Notes under the pieces: model-generated | Databases searched by the model: none | Told to the model about the DNA's origin: nothing | Seen by the model: the letters and a program-made list of their open reading frames with translations, nothing else | In this document: positions 1 through 8,430 of the stretch, one piece after another | Numbering within the stretch: the first letter of the stretch is position 1 | Layout of the letters: every line of letters starts with the position of its first letter | Source of the DNA: Microvirga sp. ACRRW | Lineage (GTDB): Bacteria; Pseudomonadota; Alphaproteobacteria; Rhizobiales; Beijerinckiaceae | Direction of reading: 5' to 3' | DNA: 64,000 nucleotides | NCBI RefSeq assembly: GCF_022346925.1 | Contig: NZ_JAKRNJ010000001.1 | Span: 682,001 to 746,000, forward strand | Translations under genes and position numbers: made by a program

Positions 1-378
1 CTCAGCGTTCCAGGTGATACGCCCTTCATACCTCTCGATCTGGTCATGCGCCTTCATGAAGCGCGAGAAAAAGCCAGGGCGCGCCTCGCCTGCGCTGAAT
101 CCGGCGCGCATCGGCATTTCACCACGGGCCTGTGGCCGGTCGATCTGCGGCATGACATGCGCCGTGCGCTCACATCTGGGGACATACATCGCGTGGAGGA
201 TTGGATGAGCTCTCATGGCTTCACGACAGCGGCTTGGCCAACTGAGCCGTTTGATCCCTTCTTCAATATCAACACTCCGGATGAGTTGATCGCCGCACAA
301 GCCATTGCCGAGCAGCAGGCAACATTGCCACAACCCGGCTTGGGAGCAGCGGCAGAGACGGGAGAACGTGATGATTGA
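1..378 (+). CDS. mobA: Molybdenum cofactor guanylyltransferase MobA, 5'-truncated
   Basis: The reading frame is open from base 1, so only the C-terminal 125 residues are visible. They begin with VPGDTPFIPLDL, the conserved stretch of MobA-like nucleotidyltransferases, and end with the typical FFNINTPDEL motif. MobA attaches GMP to molybdopterin to make the guanine dinucleotide cofactor in the cytoplasm. The stop codon overlaps the start of the next gene by 8 bp, so the TusA-like gene is translationally coupled to it. The true start lies upstream of the window. Confidence 0.85.
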   Translation, partial: LSVPGDTPFIPLDLVMRLHEAREKARARLACAESGAHRHFTTGLWPVDLRHDMRRALTSGDIHRVEDWMSSHGFTTAAWPTEPFDPFFNINTPDELIAAQAIAEQQATLPQPGLGAAAETGERDD

Positions 379-601
379 GCTGGATCTGTCCGGTTTGAAA
401 TGTCCGCTTCCAGTGCTGCGAACCCGCAAGGCGCTGCTCTCGATGAATCCAGGCGATCAATTGCGTGTGACCTGCACGGACCCGCTTGCGGGCATTGATG
501 TCCCCAACCTTATCCGCGAACTCGGAGATATGCTGGTCGAGCAGTGTCAGGAGGAAAAGAGCATTACCTTCCTGATCGAAAAAGCAGACCAACCGGCATG
601 A
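371..601 (+). CDS. TusA/SirA-like sulfurtransferase
   Basis: This 76-residue protein starts MIELDLSGLKCPLPVLRTRKAL and carries the family CPxP motif (Cys-Pro-Leu-Pro) whose cysteine carries persulfide sulfur. TusA-family proteins relay sulfur for tRNA thiolation and molybdenum cofactor enzymes, which fits its coupling to mobA. ATG at 371 is chosen because a GGGAG sequence sits just upstream and the start overlaps the mobA stop. An in-frame upstream start at 305 would run deep into mobA and add residues absent from the family. A strong terminator follows directly. Confidence 0.85.
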   Translation: MIELDLSGLKCPLPVLRTRKALLSMNPGDQLRVTCTDPLAGIDVPNLIRELGDMLVEQCQEEKSITFLIEKADQPA

Positions 602-602
602 G

Positions 603-630
603 AAAGGCCCGGCTGAAGCCGGGCCTTTTT
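603..630 (+). terminator. Rho-independent terminator of mobA-tusA
   Basis: AAAGGCCCGGC and GCCGGGCCTTT form an 11-bp stem around a TGAA loop, followed by a T run. It lies two bases after the tusA-like stop codon and may also serve the convergent csbD-like gene. Confidence 0.9.
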
Positions 631-647
631 GCGAAACATCATCTGGA

Positions 648-824
648 TCAGGTGCTCTTACGCATGCTGTCCTTGATGCCGCCAATGGTGTTCTGGATCT
701 TGCCTTCAGCCTTATCCATCTTGCCTTCGGTTTCCATCTTCGAGTCGCCGAGAGCTTTGCCGAGGCCTTCCTTCACACGACCCTTGATATTCTTCATGCT
801 GCCTTCCGTACGATCAGGATCCAT
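648..824 (-). CDS. CsbD family general stress protein
   Basis: This 58-residue, highly charged protein contains the CsbD pattern MKNIKGRVKEGLGKALGDSK, then repeated Lys/Glu/Gly segments that also occur in the family. CsbD-like proteins are small stress-induced proteins of unknown biochemical role. Three consecutive ATG codons (830, 827, 824) follow an AGGAG sequence at 832-836; only the third has normal spacing (7 nt), so 824 is preferred. An EcfG-type promoter with one mismatch lies upstream (857-881), in line with stress induction. Confidence 0.85.
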   Translation of the reverse strand: MDPDRTEGSMKNIKGRVKEGLGKALGDSKMETEGKMDKAEGKIQNTIGGIKDSMRKST

Positions 825-856
825 CATCATTCTCCTCAGTGTAAAACCTGGAGGGG

Positions 857-881
857 AACGCCTGGCACATCGTTAGGTTTC
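857..881 (-). promoter_or_regulatory. EcfG-type promoter for csbD-like gene (one mismatch)
   Basis: Read on the minus strand the site is GAAAC-N16-CGTT, against the known EcfG consensus GGAAC-N16/17-CGTT. The -10-like CGTT lies about 33 bp upstream of the chosen start. Confidence 0.5.
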
Positions 882-1173
882 AAGCCAAGCAGTAAATAAC
901 ACCCGTTCATTCCACTATAAATCAGCGCATATCTTCACATTATCAATGAAATCATTCTAATTAATATAGATTATAAACCAAGTAGCAATTCGTTTATTGA
1001 AATAAAACTTCGTAGTTTGCCAATCTAAAATAAATCTTACTTCTAATTTTCTTAATTTTACATATTTTAGATACAACATTCCCTTTTGTCATATCTCAGA
1101 CATGGACAAGGCATCCATGCGCTCTAATTCGAGGCTCAGATCTAACGTTATACTCTTGTGACTGTGAGTTCTC
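882..1173. other. AT-rich intergenic region
   Basis: The stretch between the csbD-like gene and the histidine kinase is strikingly AT-rich from about 890 to 1080, unlike the GC-rich genes around it. It must hold the kinase promoter, but I cannot assign -35/-10 boxes with confidence. I see no gene or RNA in it. Confidence 0.5.
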
Positions 1174-1953
1174 GTGCCCTCAACCCAAAGGCCCCCTAGA
1201 AAGCCTACGAAGGCTGTGCACCCAACTTCTGTCCGGACCGGCGCAAAGAAAACGGCGCAGCCTCTGGACCGGATTGCTCTTCTCGCACACCAGCTCAGGA
1301 CGCCTCTTTCGGCCATCAACGCACTTGCTCAGGGCATGATGCGTCGGGCAGAGCGTATGAGCTCCGAAGATGTCAGGACCCGTGCCGAAAAGATCTGGCG
1401 CGCGAGCCTGCGCCTAGACGAGCTGATCGAGACGATCATGTCCTACACGCGGGCGAGCGCCGGCGGCATGCTTCTCAACCCCACCGAATTCAATCCCGAG
1501 TCTTTGATCAGGCGTGCCTGCAAGGAGCAGAGCAACCACGATCCCGAGCGCCCCTTCACCATCGACATTCAAAAACTTCCCGAGATCATCATTGGCGACC
1601 CCATCCTGCTGGAGCAGGCGCTTGTGATCGTGCTGTCCAACGCGATTAAGTATTCAGACTCCGATACTCCCATCAGCGTCAGGGCCCGTCCATCGAGGGA
1701 AGGCGTCATGGTCGTCGTGAAGGACGAAGGAATCGGCGTATCCGAGCGTGATCTACCATTCCTGATGCAACCCTTCTTCCGTGGTCACAATGCCAAGGAG
1801 ATAACCGGCACCGGCCTGGGTTTGAGTCTTGCCTGGCACATCATCATGCTCCATGGCGGCAGCCTTCACATCGCCAGCAAGGAAGGGCACGGAACGACCG
1901 TGACACTGACGATTCCGGAAAAGAACGTGACGGGAGCTTCAGGCGTGCTCTAA
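1174..1953 (+). CDS. Soluble sensor histidine kinase (HisKA + HATPase_c)
   Basis: This 259-residue protein starts at GTG 1174, the first possible start after an in-frame stop at 1165. The HisKA dimerisation segment has the phospho-acceptor histidine in LLAHQLRTPLSAINALAQ. The ATPase domain shows the N box (LSNAIKYS), the G1 motif DEGIGV and the G2 motif GTGLGLSLAW. There is no membrane segment and no recognisable sensor domain, so it is cytoplasmic with an unknown input. No response regulator gene is adjacent, making it an orphan kinase. Its last bases overlap the convergent glycerate kinase gene by 4 bp. Confidence 0.9.
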   Translation: MPSTQRPPRKPTKAVHPTSVRTGAKKTAQPLDRIALLAHQLRTPLSAINALAQGMMRRAERMSSEDVRTRAEKIWRASLRLDELIETIMSYTRASAGGMLLNPTEFNPESLIRRACKEQSNHDPERPFTIDIQKLPEIIIGDPILLEQALVIVLSNAIKYSDSDTPISVRARPSREGVMVVVKDEGIGVSERDLPFLMQPFFRGHNAKEITGTGLGLSLAWHIIMLHGGSLHIASKEGHGTTVTLTIPEKNVTGASGVL

Positions 1954-3200
1954 CGGATCAGAACAGCGCGAAAGTCGTTCACGTTGGTCAGTGTCGGCCC
2001 TGTGACGACAAGCCGGTCGAGCTGCTCGAAAGCGGAATAGGCATCGTTGCCGGCAAGATGGGCCGCAAGATCCACGCCCCTTTCCTGCGCGGCGGCGAAC
2101 AAGGCGTGATCGAACCACGCGCCTGCATTGTCCTCCGATCCGTCGATGCCATCGGTGTCGCAGGCAATGGCTGACATGCCTGCTTCGCTGCGCAATGCCA
2201 GGGCGAGCGACAACAGAAACTCCGCGTTGCGCCCGCCCCTCCCCGAGCCTCGGACAGTGACGGTCGTCTCGCCTCCCGACAGAAGCACGCAAGGTGCCGC
2301 AACAGGTTCACCGTGCTGTCGAACGGACCGTGCAATGCCCGCCATCACGCGCCCAACCTCGCGCGCCTCGCCTTCGATAGCATCGCCGAGGATCATCGGC
2401 ATCAGCCCCAGTTCACGCGCTTTGGCGGCAGCCGCGTCGAGCGCCATCTTGGGCGTGGCGAGCATGTGAACCACACCGCCCTCACCCGAGCTTTCGACAA
2501 CATTGGTCCGCATGGCCCGCATCACGTGAGCGGACACCTGGATTCCATGTTTGTCGAGGATGGAAATGACTGCTTCCGGATCGACGCGCTCGGGAATTGT
2601 CGGGCCCGAACCGATGCTCGCGGGGTCATCGCCTGGAACATCGGAGATGAGATAGGTGACGAGTTGCGCCGGATGGACGGCAGCCGCGAGTCTTCCTCCC
2701 TTGATGGCGGAAAGCGACTTGCGCACGAGGTTCATCTCACCGATAGGTGCGCCCGATTTGAGCAGCGCACGATTCAAGCCCTGCTTGTCCTCGAGGGTGA
2801 CCCCTTCCGCGGGAAGCGAAAGAAGCGCGGATGCGCCGCCTGAGATCAGGCAAACAACGAGATCATCCGGACCGGCCTCTTGTGCCAAGGCCAGAATGCG
2901 CCTGGCGGCATTGAGGCCCGCCTCATCGGGCACTGGATGGGCGGCCTCTATGATTTCAATGGAGCTGGTGGGAACTGCATGGCCATAGCGCGTGACGACC
3001 AAGCCCTCACAGATGCCGCCTTCCCTCGCCCAAGCCGCCTCGAAGGCTGCCGCCATGCGTGCGGATGCCTTTCCGGCACCAAGTACGATAGTTCGGCCCT
3101 TGGGCCGAGGCGGCAAGCGCCCATCAAATCTTCCATCCGGAAGCGCCGCATTCAGGGCCGCATCGAACAATGCCCGCAGGATCGATACATCTTCTGTCAT
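1950..3200 (-). CDS. Glycerate 2-kinase (DUF4147/MOFRL, TtuD/GckA-like)
   Basis: The 416-residue protein has the N-terminal glycerate-kinase fold with VLGAGKASARMAAAFE and CLISGGASALLSLP, then a C-terminal MOFRL domain with LSGGETTVTV and TDGIDGSEDNAGA. The family phosphorylates D-glycerate to 2-phosphoglycerate; older annotations call the same proteins hydroxypyruvate reductase. The enzyme connects glycerate, tartronate or serine-cycle intermediates to glycolysis. It lies 48 bp downstream of the deoR-like gene on the same strand, so the two may be co-transcribed. Confidence 0.88.
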   Translation of the reverse strand: MTEDVSILRALFDAALNAALPDGRFDGRLPPRPKGRTIVLGAGKASARMAAAFEAAWAREGGICEGLVVTRYGHAVPTSSIEIIEAAHPVPDEAGLNAARRILALAQEAGPDDLVVCLISGGASALLSLPAEGVTLEDKQGLNRALLKSGAPIGEMNLVRKSLSAIKGGRLAAAVHPAQLVTYLISDVPGDDPASIGSGPTIPERVDPEAVISILDKHGIQVSAHVMRAMRTNVVESSGEGGVVHMLATPKMALDAAAAKARELGLMPMILGDAIEGEAREVGRVMAGIARSVRQHGEPVAAPCVLLSGGETTVTVRGSGRGGRNAEFLLSLALALRSEAGMSAIACDTDGIDGSEDNAGAWFDHALFAAAQERGVDLAAHLAGNDAYSAFEQLDRLVVTGPTLTNVNDFRAVLIR

Positions 3201-3248
3201 GCGGCGAGCTTACGACAGAAATCGATTTCGTGAAGACCCTGAGACCAA

Positions 3249-4052
3249 TCAGGCCTCGACTGCAACACGCCTGCTCTCACCTGCAAGGTGCAGGGACACG
3301 TTATCGGCTGCGATCTTCTCAGCAAGTACGGCATCCGGCGCACGGTCGGTGACAATGTCGGAGAGCCTTTCCATCGGACAGACGAGTTCGAGATGGCGGC
3401 GATTGAACTTCGTCCCATCGAGCAGGAGAACGTTGCGCTCCGCCCGGTCCATCATGGTGCGCTTGACCCAACAGGCTTGAGTCTCCACATCGTTCGGCCC
3501 CTCAAAGGTAAGGCCGCTGGCGCCGATGAAAGCAATGTCCGCATTGAATCGCTGAAGGAAGGCGCAGGTTTCCGAGCCGTAGACACCCCGTTCGCGCGCC
3601 GAAAAATCGCCTGGGCAGAACAGCACCCGCACGCTGCCCTGTGGCACGAGGGCATTTGCGACCGCAAAGCAATTGGTGATCACGGTGATCTTCTCGGCCG
3701 TCTCGGCCAGAACATGGGCGAACCGGGCCGTGGTCGAGCCCGAATCGATCATGACGACATCCCCGGGCATCACCAGCTTGACGGCGGCCCGGGCGATGGC
3801 GTCGCGCTCTTCGACCGCCAGCGTGTTCCTATCCTGGAACTCCGGCTGAAGGCCAAGCTGTCGCCCTGCCGCGCCGCCATAGGTGCGGCTGACCAGACCT
3901 CGTTGGGTCAGTTCCTCGATATCGCGGCGCACTGTCTCGGCAGAAACCCCTAGCCTGCGGGCGAGATCCGATGTCCGCACCGCTGGGCTCAAGCCCAGTT
4001 CGGCCAGGATCAGCCGCTGACGAACTACCTTTTTGCCTTCAGGAAGCGACAC
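3249..4052 (-). CDS. DeoR family transcriptional repressor
   Basis: The 267-residue protein has a classical DeoR N-terminal winged helix (residues about 20-60: TSDLARRLGVSAETVRRDIEELTQRGLVSRTYGGA), then the DeoR C-terminal sensor domain with MIDSGSTTARFAHVL and the conserved DGTKFNRRHL segment. The family binds phosphorylated sugars or polyols as inducers. It diverges from the HAD/ABC-importer operon and probably controls it, perhaps through a palindrome at 4100-4111. Confidence 0.9.
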   Translation of the reverse strand: MSLPEGKKVVRQRLILAELGLSPAVRTSDLARRLGVSAETVRRDIEELTQRGLVSRTYGGAAGRQLGLQPEFQDRNTLAVEERDAIARAAVKLVMPGDVVMIDSGSTTARFAHVLAETAEKITVITNCFAVANALVPQGSVRVLFCPGDFSARERGVYGSETCAFLQRFNADIAFIGASGLTFEGPNDVETQACWVKRTMMDRAERNVLLLDGTKFNRRHLELVCPMERLSDIVTDRAPDAVLAEKIAADNVSLHLAGESRRVAVEA

Positions 4053-4099
4053 GCTTCAACCCTCCATCCGCAACCAAGGATAGCGTAACTCGCTCAAAA

Positions 4100-4111
4100 A
4101 TGTTGGAACAT
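4100..4111. promoter_or_regulatory. Putative DeoR operator (12-bp palindrome)
   Basis: ATGTTGGAACAT is a perfect palindrome in the intergenic space between deoR (start 4052) and the HAD gene (start 4253). Its position suits an operator shared by both promoters. No second copy is clear, so the assignment is inference. Confidence 0.4.
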
Positions 4112-4252
4112 CCCACAGAAGTATGATTGAACTGCCAAATTCTGTCATCTAGGTTTCACATAAGGCACCGATGAGTGCCATTAAAGGAAGCGCCTGTTTA
4201 TGCACGAGACTGTTCTGCATTCCCGCAGCCCCAAAGTCATGGGAGCAGCGGC

Positions 4253-5050
4253 ATGATCCCCCTTTCTCAGCTTTCGCGGGAAAAGGCGCGTTCCGTGCGC
4301 GTCATCCTCACTGACATCGACGACACCATTACGACGGAAGGCATGCTGACGGCCTCCGCCTATGCGGCGCTGGAGAATCTGCAAAAGGCCGGCTTCCTTG
4401 TGATCCCCGTGACGGGCCGTCCCGCCGGATGGTGCGATCACATCGCGCGCATGTGGCCGGTTGACGGTATCGTAGGCGAGAACGGTGCTTTCTATTTTCG
4501 CTACGACCGCGAGCGGAAAAAGATGGACCAGCATTTCTGGGCGAGCCCCGAGGAGCTGAAAGGCAATCGCGCGAAACTCGATGCCATCGAGAAAGAAGTT
4601 CTCTCCTCCGTTCCGGGCTCCGCGCTCGCCAGCGACCAAGCCTATCGCCTGGCCGATCTCGCCATCGATTTCTGCGAGGACGTACCGGCTCTCCCTGAAT
4701 CCGAGGTCGACCGGATCGTTGCCATTTTCGAGCGCCACGGCGCGCAGGCGAAGGTCAGCTCCATCCATGTGAACGGTTGGTTCGGCGACTACAACAAGCT
4801 CAGCATGGCCAAGACGATTCTGGCCGACGTGTTCGGCATGGATTGGGAGCAGGCCAAGCAATCCGTAATTTATGCGGGCGACTCGCCGAATGACGAGCCC
4901 ATGTTCGAAGCCTTCCCGCTCAGCGTGGGCGTCGCCAACGTTCACGCTTTCGCGCATCGTCTGAAGAACAAGCCTGCCTACATCGCCGAGGGTCATTCAG
5001 GAGACGGTTTCGCCGAGTTGACCGAACTGCTCCTGGCAGCCAAACGCTAA
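4253..5050 (+). CDS. HAD-IIB family phosphatase
   Basis: The 265-residue protein carries HAD motif I (DIDDT, nucleophile Asp in VILTDIDDTITTEG), motif II (VTGRP) and motif IV (YAGDSPNDEPMFEAF) with a type IIB cap between. The family hydrolyses small phosphorylated sugars or polyols. ATG at 4253 is chosen over an in-frame upstream ATG because GGGAG lies 7 nt before it and the extra residues look non-conserved. It is the first gene of an operon with a UgpBAEC-like importer, so it may dephosphorylate an imported phosphorylated compound. Confidence 0.82.
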   Translation: MIPLSQLSREKARSVRVILTDIDDTITTEGMLTASAYAALENLQKAGFLVIPVTGRPAGWCDHIARMWPVDGIVGENGAFYFRYDRERKKMDQHFWASPEELKGNRAKLDAIEKEVLSSVPGSALASDQAYRLADLAIDFCEDVPALPESEVDRIVAIFERHGAQAKVSSIHVNGWFGDYNKLSMAKTILADVFGMDWEQAKQSVIYAGDSPNDEPMFEAFPLSVGVANVHAFAHRLKNKPAYIAEGHSGDGFAELTELLLAAKR

Positions 5051-5087
5051 CGCGCATTCTAACTTTCAGATCTCAAGGGTCGTGCCT

Positions 5088-6089
5088 ATGTCCGAGATTG
5101 TCGTCAACGCAGTATCGAAAACATGGAGCGGCGTTGGCGGCGTCAACCGCATCAGCTTCAAGGCCGATGCGGGAACGCTGCTGGTCCTGCTCGGGCCCTC
5201 GGGCTGCGGCAAGTCCACGACGCTGCGCCTGATCGCAGGTTTGGAAGAGGTCGATTCCGGCACCATCACCATCGGCGGCCGCGATGTCACTCATCTGTCG
5301 CCTGCACAGCGCCACATCTCGATGGTGTTTCAGTCCTATGCGCTGTTTCCACACCTCAACGTCGCGGAGAACATCGTCTTCGGCCTGAAAGTGCGCGGCG
5401 TCGGCCGCGGTGAACGCGATGAGCGGCTCAAGAAGGTGGCTGACATCGTGGGCTTAAGCGATCTGCTCGAGCGCAAGCCGTCCCAGCTCTCCGGCGGTCA
5501 GCGCCAGCGCGTTGCGCTAGGCCGCGCCATCATCGCGGAAGCCCCCGTCTGCCTGATGGACGAGCCTCTGTCGAACCTCGACGCCAAGCTGCGCCACGAG
5601 ATGCGCACCGAGATCCGCAGCCTGCAGCAGCGGCTCGGTATGACGATGGTCTATGTCACGCATGACCAGACCGAAGCCATGACCATGGCTGACCGCGTGA
5701 TTCTGATGCGCGACGGGCATATCGAGCAGAACGGCGCGCCGCATGAACTCTATAACGAACCGGCGAGCGACTTCACGGCGCGCTTCATCGGCACGCCGCC
5801 CATGAACCTCATCTCCTGGCAAGACGGCGCCGTTCTCGGCGTGCGGCCGGAGCATATCTCTCTCGTGGAAAGCAACGGCATCCAGGCCACCGTCAAGGCG
5901 GTGGAGTATCTCGGCGCCGACAGCATCATCCTGTGTGACGTGAAGGGCGAGACCGTATCCGTCCGCCAGACCGGCTACTGCGCGCTGCCCACCGGCGCAC
6001 AAGTCGCGCTCGGATGGCAAAACCGTCACATACATCTGTTTGACAGGGACAGCGGAAAGCGTCGCGCGGGCAGCGCATTGCCCCAGTGA
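5088..6089 (+). CDS. ABC importer ATPase, UgpC/MalK family
   Basis: The 333-residue ATPase has Walker A GPSGCGKST, Q-loop VFQSYALFPH, signature LSGGQRQR, Walker B VCLMDEPLSNLDAKLR, H-loop THDQTEA and a C-terminal TOBE domain with the motif GVRPEHI. It powers uptake by the two permeases downstream. ATG 5088 is chosen over GTG 5082 because AAGGG at 5075-5079 is correctly spaced from it. The UgpC/MalK family transports sugars, polyols and glycerol phosphates; the sequence alone does not settle the substrate. Confidence 0.92.
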   Translation: MSEIVVNAVSKTWSGVGGVNRISFKADAGTLLVLLGPSGCGKSTTLRLIAGLEEVDSGTITIGGRDVTHLSPAQRHISMVFQSYALFPHLNVAENIVFGLKVRGVGRGERDERLKKVADIVGLSDLLERKPSQLSGGQRQRVALGRAIIAEAPVCLMDEPLSNLDAKLRHEMRTEIRSLQQRLGMTMVYVTHDQTEAMTMADRVILMRDGHIEQNGAPHELYNEPASDFTARFIGTPPMNLISWQDGAVLGVRPEHISLVESNGIQATVKAVEYLGADSIILCDVKGETVSVRQTGYCALPTGAQVALGWQNRHIHLFDRDSGKRRAGSALPQ

Positions 6090-6165
6090 GGCTTATCCTC
6101 TGAGAGAACGCACGCGGTACCAAGCCGCAGGCGTACGGCTTCTTAAAACCCGAAGGGGGAGGACA

Positions 6166-7446
6166 ATGAAGTTCAAATCCAAGGCCCTGCTCACGGCAGG
6201 CTTCATGACGCTGGCGAGTCTCGGTGCCGGTGCCGCTCATGCGGTCGACCTGACCATGTACTACCCTGTCGCCGTCGGCGGTCCTGTCACGAAAGTCATC
6301 GATGACATGGTCCAGCAGTTCCACAAGGAAAATCCGGACATCAAGGTCGAGTCCGTTTATGCCGGCAACTACACCGACACCATGACCAAGGCCATGACCG
6401 CCATGAAGGGCGGCCAGCCTCCTCAGCTGTCGGTGCTGTTCTCCACCGATCTGTTCACGCTCATGGACGAGAAGGCCATCGTGCCGGTCGATGAGATCGC
6501 CGGCACCGACAAGGAATGGCTGAACAGCTTCTATCCGGCCTTCATGGAAAACGGACGCGTCGAGGGCAAGACCTGGAGCATTCCGTTCCAGCGCTCCACC
6601 ATCGTGCTCTACTACAACAAGGACGCCTTCAAGGAAGCGGGCCTCGATCCGGAAAAGCCGCCGACAACCTGGGCCGAGATGGCCGAGATGTCGAAGAAGC
6701 TCGTGAAAAAGGATGCTTCCGGCAACGTGAGCCGCTGGGGCGTGGAAATCCCCTCCACCGGCTACGGCTACTGGATGCTCCAGGCCCTTGCCATCGAAAA
6801 CGGCCAGAAGCTCATGAATGAGGCTGGCAATCAGGTCTCGTTCAATGCGCCGAAGACCGTCGAGGCCCTGCAGTACTGGGTCGATCTCGCCGCCAAGGAC
6901 GGCGTGATGCCCAAGGGCGCCGTGGAATGGGGCACTCTGCGCACGGACTTCCTGGAAGGCAAGACGGCCATGATGTGGCACACCACGGGCAACCTGACCG
7001 CGGTGAAGGAAGGCGCGAAGTTCAACTTCGGCGTCGCCATGCTGCCCGCCAAGGAGCGCCGTGGCTCCCCGACCGGCGGCGGCAACTTCTATGTGTTCAA
7101 GAGCGCAAGCCCTGAGCAGCAGCAAGCCGCCGTGAAGTTCATCAAGTGGATGACCGCTCCCGAGCGCGCAGCCGATTGGAGCATCAAGACCGGTTACGTC
7201 GCTGTGACGCCCGCTGCCTACCAGACGGACGTCATGAAGAACTACGTCAAGGACTTCCCGCAGGCCGTCGTCGCCCGCGATCAGTTGGAGCATGCCGTTG
7301 CCGAACTCTCGGTGCATGAGAACGGCCGCATCTACAAGATCATGAACGATGCGGTGCAGGCAGCCGTCACCGGCACGCAGACCCCGCAGGAAGCCCTCGA
7401 GAGCGCTCAGAAGCAGTCCGAGCGCATCCTGAGCCGCTACAAGTAA
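6166..7446 (+). CDS. ABC importer substrate-binding protein, family 1 (UgpB-like)
   Basis: The 426-residue protein starts MKFKSKALLTAG with a typical Sec signal peptide ending near AAHA-VDLT. A strong GGGGGAGGA ribosome site precedes ATG 6166; the upstream in-frame extension is rejected. The mature part is a type-1 extracellular solute-binding protein with UgpB-like segments (IVLYYNKDAFKEAGLDPEKPP and FNFGVAMLPA). It is the periplasmic receptor of this importer. A 12-bp hairpin directly after the gene probably stabilises its mRNA and raises its expression relative to the permeases. Confidence 0.9.
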   Translation: MKFKSKALLTAGFMTLASLGAGAAHAVDLTMYYPVAVGGPVTKVIDDMVQQFHKENPDIKVESVYAGNYTDTMTKAMTAMKGGQPPQLSVLFSTDLFTLMDEKAIVPVDEIAGTDKEWLNSFYPAFMENGRVEGKTWSIPFQRSTIVLYYNKDAFKEAGLDPEKPPTTWAEMAEMSKKLVKKDASGNVSRWGVEIPSTGYGYWMLQALAIENGQKLMNEAGNQVSFNAPKTVEALQYWVDLAAKDGVMPKGAVEWGTLRTDFLEGKTAMMWHTTGNLTAVKEGAKFNFGVAMLPAKERRGSPTGGGNFYVFKSASPEQQQAAVKFIKWMTAPERAADWSIKTGYVAVTPAAYQTDVMKNYVKDFPQAVVARDQLEHAVAELSVHENGRIYKIMNDAVQAAVTGTQTPQEALESAQKQSERILSRYK

Positions 7447-7457
7447 CCGACTTCACG

Positions 7458-7485
7458 TGCTGCGGCGGAGCCTTCCGCCGCAGCA
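7458..7485 (+). other. Intercistronic mRNA hairpin after the binding-protein gene
   Basis: TGCTGCGGCGGA and TCCGCCGCAGCA form a perfect 12-bp stem with a GCCT loop and no T run. Such hairpins after binding-protein genes (as after malE) block 3' exonucleases; here it probably gives high binding-protein yield without stopping transcription. Confidence 0.75.
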
Positions 7486-7512
7486 TATCGTCCGATCCCG
7501 CAGGAGAATGCG

Positions 7513-8430
7513 ATGGTATCCGCCGTCATGAGCGCCGCCGAGCCGAAAGCCCTTAGGCGCAGGAATTGGATGACGAACGTCAATGCCTGGCTGCTTCTGC
7601 TGCCCGCCGTCGTTCTCCTGGCGACCTTCACCCATTACCCGATCCTCGCCACGCTCTATCACAGCTTCTTCTCGCTGGGCCGGGGCGGTGGCTCCACATT
7701 CGTCGGCCTGGAAAACTACACCTACATGCTGGAAGACGATGTCTTCTGGCAGGTGCTGCGCAACAACATCGTCTTCGCACTCGCCACCGTGCCGACCAGC
7801 ATCGCGCTCGCACTCCTGATGGCCGTGTGGGTGGACAAGAAGATGGCCGGACGCTCATTCCTGCGCCTCGCCTTCTTCACGCCGACCGTTCTGCCGATGA
7901 TCGCGGTCGCCAATATCTGGCTGTTCTTCTACACGCCCGGCTATGGCCTGCTCGATCAGGTTCTGAAGAGCTTCGGCTTCTCGGGGCATAACTGGCTCGG
8001 CGATCCCTCCACCGTCATGACCTGCCTTGCCGTCATGGTGGTGTGGAAGGAAGCCGGCTTCTTCATGATCTTCTATCTCGCGGCCTTGCAGACCATTCCG
8101 CCCGAGTTGAAGGAAGCCGCAGAGGTCGAAGGCGCGAGCCGGTGGTATTTCTTCCGCCGCGTGACGTTGCCTCTTCTTATGCCCACGACCCTGTTCATTT
8201 CGATCAATGCGCTCATCAATTCCTTCAAGCTCGTCGATCAGCTCGTCATCATGACCAAGGGCGGGCCGAACAACGCAAGCTCGCTCCTGCTCTACTACAT
8301 CTACGAAGTCGCCTTCACCTTCCAGGATACCGCTTTCGCTGCCACGCTGACGGTGACGCTGATCGCGATCCTAGCCGGCGTCGCCCTCACCAAGTTCGTC
8401 TATCTCGACCGCAGGATTCACTACCAATGA
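7513..8430 (+). CDS. ABC importer permease 1 (UgpA/MalF-like)
   Basis: The 305-residue protein has about six membrane segments, the first in WLLLLPAVVLLATF, and the EAA loop ELKEAAEVEGASRWYFFRRVTLPLL that contacts the ATPase. This is the UgpA/MalF half of the channel. GGAG lies just before ATG 7513. Its stop overlaps the next permease start (ATGA), so the two halves are translated together. Confidence 0.92.
   Translation: MVSAVMSAAEPKALRRRNWMTNVNAWLLLLPAVVLLATFTHYPILATLYHSFFSLGRGGGSTFVGLENYTYMLEDDVFWQVLRNNIVFALATVPTSIALALLMAVWVDKKMAGRSFLRLAFFTPTVLPMIAVANIWLFFYTPGYGLLDQVLKSFGFSGHNWLGDPSTVMTCLAVMVVWKEAGFFMIFYLAALQTIPPELKEAAEVEGASRWYFFRRVTLPLLMPTTLFISINALINSFKLVDQLVIMTKGGPNNASSLLLYYIYEVAFTFQDTAFAATLTVTLIAILAGVALTKFVYLDRRIHYQ

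Noticed and set aside
5926..7317. Long open frame on the minus strand opposite the solute-binding protein gene
   Set aside because: It mirrors the GC-rich codon pattern of the real gene, is His/Gly/Val-rich with no domain, and the plus-strand gene has a signal peptide and a strong ribosome site.
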